From NCBI GenBank assembly GCA_902537055.1, contig CACAZW010000001.1, positions 1-64,000 on the forward strand: DNA of 64,000 bases, read 5' to 3'. Origin of the DNA: an uncultured Pelagibacteraceae bacterium. Lineage in GTDB: Bacteria; Pseudomonadota; Alphaproteobacteria; Pelagibacterales; Pelagibacteraceae. Both the position numbers and the translations under genes were made by a program. Shown here piece by piece: positions 62,617-64,000 of the stretch. The notes beneath the pieces were generated by a model that was given only the letters and a program-made list of their open reading frames with translations, did not search any database and was not told where the DNA came from. Position 1 is the stretch's first letter. Each line of letters opens with the position of its first letter.

Positions 62617-63078
62617 ATGAAATTCAAAATATTATTTTTTTTAATTACATTTTTTTATTTTAATTCTTCATTTGCCGATGTTTTAAAACCAAGTGTGAAT
62701 ATAGATCCAAAACAAGTTGTTTTAATTCAATTAAAGGCGTTAATGAAAAATGACAGTCCATATAAAGATAGAGGAATTGAGCAAACATGGGAATTTGCAC
62801 ATCCAAATAATCAAAGGATGACAGGTCCCTTAGATAGATTTAAAAGAATGTTAAAGGGGGCTTCATACTCAATGTTGATTGATCACAAAGAAAATACAGT
62901 AACTGAAATTTACAAATCAAGTACTATGGCAACTTATGAAGTTGTTGTTTTGGATAAGGACAAACAATATTTTAAATTTAAATGGAAAGTTGAAAAGAAT
63001 AATAAAGAAGGCAATCTTTTAGATTGCTGGCTTACAACAGCAGTTTCACAACCAATACCTATGGGATCATCAATATAA
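62617..63078 (+). CDS. Exported DUF4864-like protein
   Basis: A 153-aa protein with a signal peptide (cleavage near SFA-D, residue 20). The core (VVLIQLKALMKNDS, then IEQTWEFAHPNNQ, LDRFKRMLKGASYSML) fits the DUF4864 family of small periplasmic proteins of unknown function. Its stop overlaps the next start by one base (TAATG). The preceding 65 bases contain no gene. Confidence 0.65.
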   Translation: MKFKILFFLITFFYFNSSFADVLKPSVNIDPKQVVLIQLKALMKNDSPYKDRGIEQTWEFAHPNNQRMTGPLDRFKRMLKGASYSMLIDHKENTVTEIYKSSTMATYEVVVLDKDKQYFKFKWKVEKNNKEGNLLDCWLTTAVSQPIPMGSSI

Positions 63079-63281
63079 TGAAAAAGCCTCCAATGTATAT
63101 TAGGTACGCAATTCTAATGTTTATTTTATGCTTTCCGACAATTTCATCCACTCAACTTGGATGGTATTTTTGGGGAAGTGAAGTCGGGATTAATATTGGT
63201 ATGGTAGTAGGTACAATTTCGGTTGTAGTTGCCGCTTATTTAATGTTCAGAATGGGCTGGCGTGACGCAGATGATGAATAA
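63078..63281 (+). CDS. Small two-helix membrane protein
   Basis: A 67-aa protein starting at the ATG at 63078, which shares one base with the preceding stop; an upstream in-frame ATG at 63024 lies inside the DUF4864-like gene and is less likely. Two hydrophobic helices (YAILMFILCFPTISS and GMVVGTISVVVAAYLMF) flank a Trp/Gly-rich turn. An acidic tail (DADDE) ends the protein. Unknown function. Confidence 0.65.
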   Translation: MKKPPMYIRYAILMFILCFPTISSTQLGWYFWGSEVGINIGMVVGTISVVVAAYLMFRMGWRDADDE

Positions 63282-63327
63282 TAGAATTTTGTTTCGTAAG
63301 TAATTAAAATTTAGTAGGAATCTGATA

Positions 63328-64000
63328 ATGAAATCCAAAGCAAAAGTAGTTGTAGTTGGTGGTGGAGTAGTAGGTGTAAGTGCTCTTTATCATTTAGCAA
63401 AAAAAGGTTGGTCAGATGTAGCTTTGATTGAAAGAAAAGAACTAACATCAGGCTCAACTTGGCATGCAGCTGGCTTATTACCACTATTTAATATGAGTTA
63501 TTCCGTAGGACAACTCCATAAGTATGCTGTCAATTTGTATAAAACTTTAGAAGAAGAGACAGGCAAGAACGTAGGTTTCAGCGTTGTATCAAATATTAGA
63601 TTAGCAAGCACTAAAGATAGAATGGATGAATACTTTCAATACGCTGGTGTTGCTCAAACAATTGGTGTTGATGTAAAATTTTTAACTCCAGATCAAGTTA
63701 AGGAAATCTGGCCATTATGTAATACGTCAGATTTAGTTGGTGCAATACAACACCCTGAAGATGGATATATCCAACCAGCTGATTTAACTCAAGCTCTCGC
63801 AACAGGCGCAAGAAATAGAGGAGCAGAAATTTATAGAAATACAAATGTCGTAGGCATGAAACAAACCAAAGATGGATGGGTTGTTGAAACAGATAAAGGA
63901 TCCATAGAATGTGAACATATAATTTCTTGTTCAGGAAATTTTGCAAGACAAACTGGGAAGATGGTTGGTTTAGATATTCCAGTCATTCCAGTTGAACATC
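63328..64000 (+). CDS. Dimethylglycine/sarcosine dehydrogenase-like flavoprotein, N-terminal part (3' truncated by window edge)
   Basis: The open frame starting at ATG 63328, with SD-like TAGGAA before it, runs off the window; 224 residues are visible. FAD motif VVVVGGGVVGVSALYHLAKKGW at the N-terminus and SGSTWHAAGLLP, which contains the histidine that covalently binds FAD in dimethylglycine dehydrogenase. IQHPEDGYIQPADLTQALA is also typical. Full-length members are about 800-850 aa with a C-terminal GcvT domain. Its product would be sarcosine or glycine plus methylene-THF. Confidence 0.85.
   Translation, partial: MKSKAKVVVVGGGVVGVSALYHLAKKGWSDVALIERKELTSGSTWHAAGLLPLFNMSYSVGQLHKYAVNLYKTLEEETGKNVGFSVVSNIRLASTKDRMDEYFQYAGVAQTIGVDVKFLTPDQVKEIWPLCNTSDLVGAIQHPEDGYIQPADLTQALATGARNRGAEIYRNTNVVGMKQTKDGWVVETDKGSIECEHIISCSGNFARQTGKMVGLDIPVIPVEH

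Noticed and set aside
1-64000. Prophage, insertion sequences, CRISPR arrays, tRNA genes
   Set aside because: No integrase, transposase, direct-repeat array or cloverleaf was found; gaps between genes are too short for most of these.

Overview
The window looks like a piece of a SAR11 (Pelagibacterales, Alphaproteobacteria) genome. It is very AT-rich and almost entirely coding. Genes overlap by 1-8 bases or are separated by a few tens of bases, and the longest stretch without a gene is only about 140 bases (19791-19930). No tRNA, rRNA, CRISPR, insertion sequence or phage gene was recognised. The gene content (ammonium transporter beside N-methylglutamate synthase genes, TMAO demethylase, trimethylamine monooxygenase, tetrameric sarcosine oxidase, no recognisable sulfate assimilation set) is what is known from marine SAR11.

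Layout. 1-4700 (+): end of aconitase, then a housekeeping operon (YfgM-like, BamB-like lipoprotein, cupin-like protein, ZapE, YjbQ). 4670-19790 (-): photolyase, then a methylamine/nitrogen block: PLP lyase, a GlnT/GmaS-type glutamine synthetase, two small membrane proteins, AmtB, an unknown 136-aa protein, the three N-methylglutamate-synthase-type subunits (MgsC, B, A), a second glutamine synthetase-like protein, an FAD oxidoreductase, a winged-helix regulator and TMAO demethylase (Tdm). 19931-25151 (+): the divergent TMAO/betaine transporter, binding protein first, then (after a terminator and two unrelated genes) ATPase and double-length permease. 25158-32962 (+): GpsA, a sugar ABC transporter and a GH13_18 sugar phosphorylase. 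32971-44836: trimethylamine monooxygenase (Tmm), iron alcohol dehydrogenase, class I glutamine amidotransferase, formate-THF ligase, SoxBDAG and a folate/biopterin-type transporter. 44840-47965: small housekeeping genes and PurEK. 48070-54231: an M19-like protein with three unknown partners, then a DmdA-like THF-dependent demethylase paired with a MetF-like reductase. 54336-64000 (+): EgtB-EgtD, a methyltransferase, a Rieske oxygenase, an APS-kinase-like/nucleotidyltransferase pair, an atypical crotonase, methanethiol oxidase-like SBP56, a ferredoxin, two CoA-binding proteins, and the start of a dimethylglycine/sarcosine dehydrogenase.

How it fits together (inference from gene families). TMA is oxidised to TMAO by Tmm or TMAO is imported by TmoXVW. 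Tdm splits TMAO to dimethylamine plus a C1 unit passed to tetrahydrofolate. Methylamine is condensed to gamma-glutamylmethylamide (GmaS), turned into N-methylglutamate (MgsABC) and oxidised by SoxBDAG-type or single-subunit flavoenzymes, releasing C1-THF and glutamate/ammonium. Fhs drains C1 units to formate. The right arm adds methylated sulfur and betaine-type chemistry (DmdA-like/MetF, SBP56, Rieske oxygenase, DMG dehydrogenase). The dimethylamine monooxygenase subunits DmmABC were not recognised in this window.

The least explained parts are the M19-like/550-aa/DUF3726-like/zinc-knuckle operon (48070-51467), the Rieske/APS-kinase-like/nucleotidyltransferase/crotonase string (56524-59890), the 136-aa protein in the mgs operon, and a perfect palindrome between tdm and tmoX that may be the operator of the adjacent regulator.
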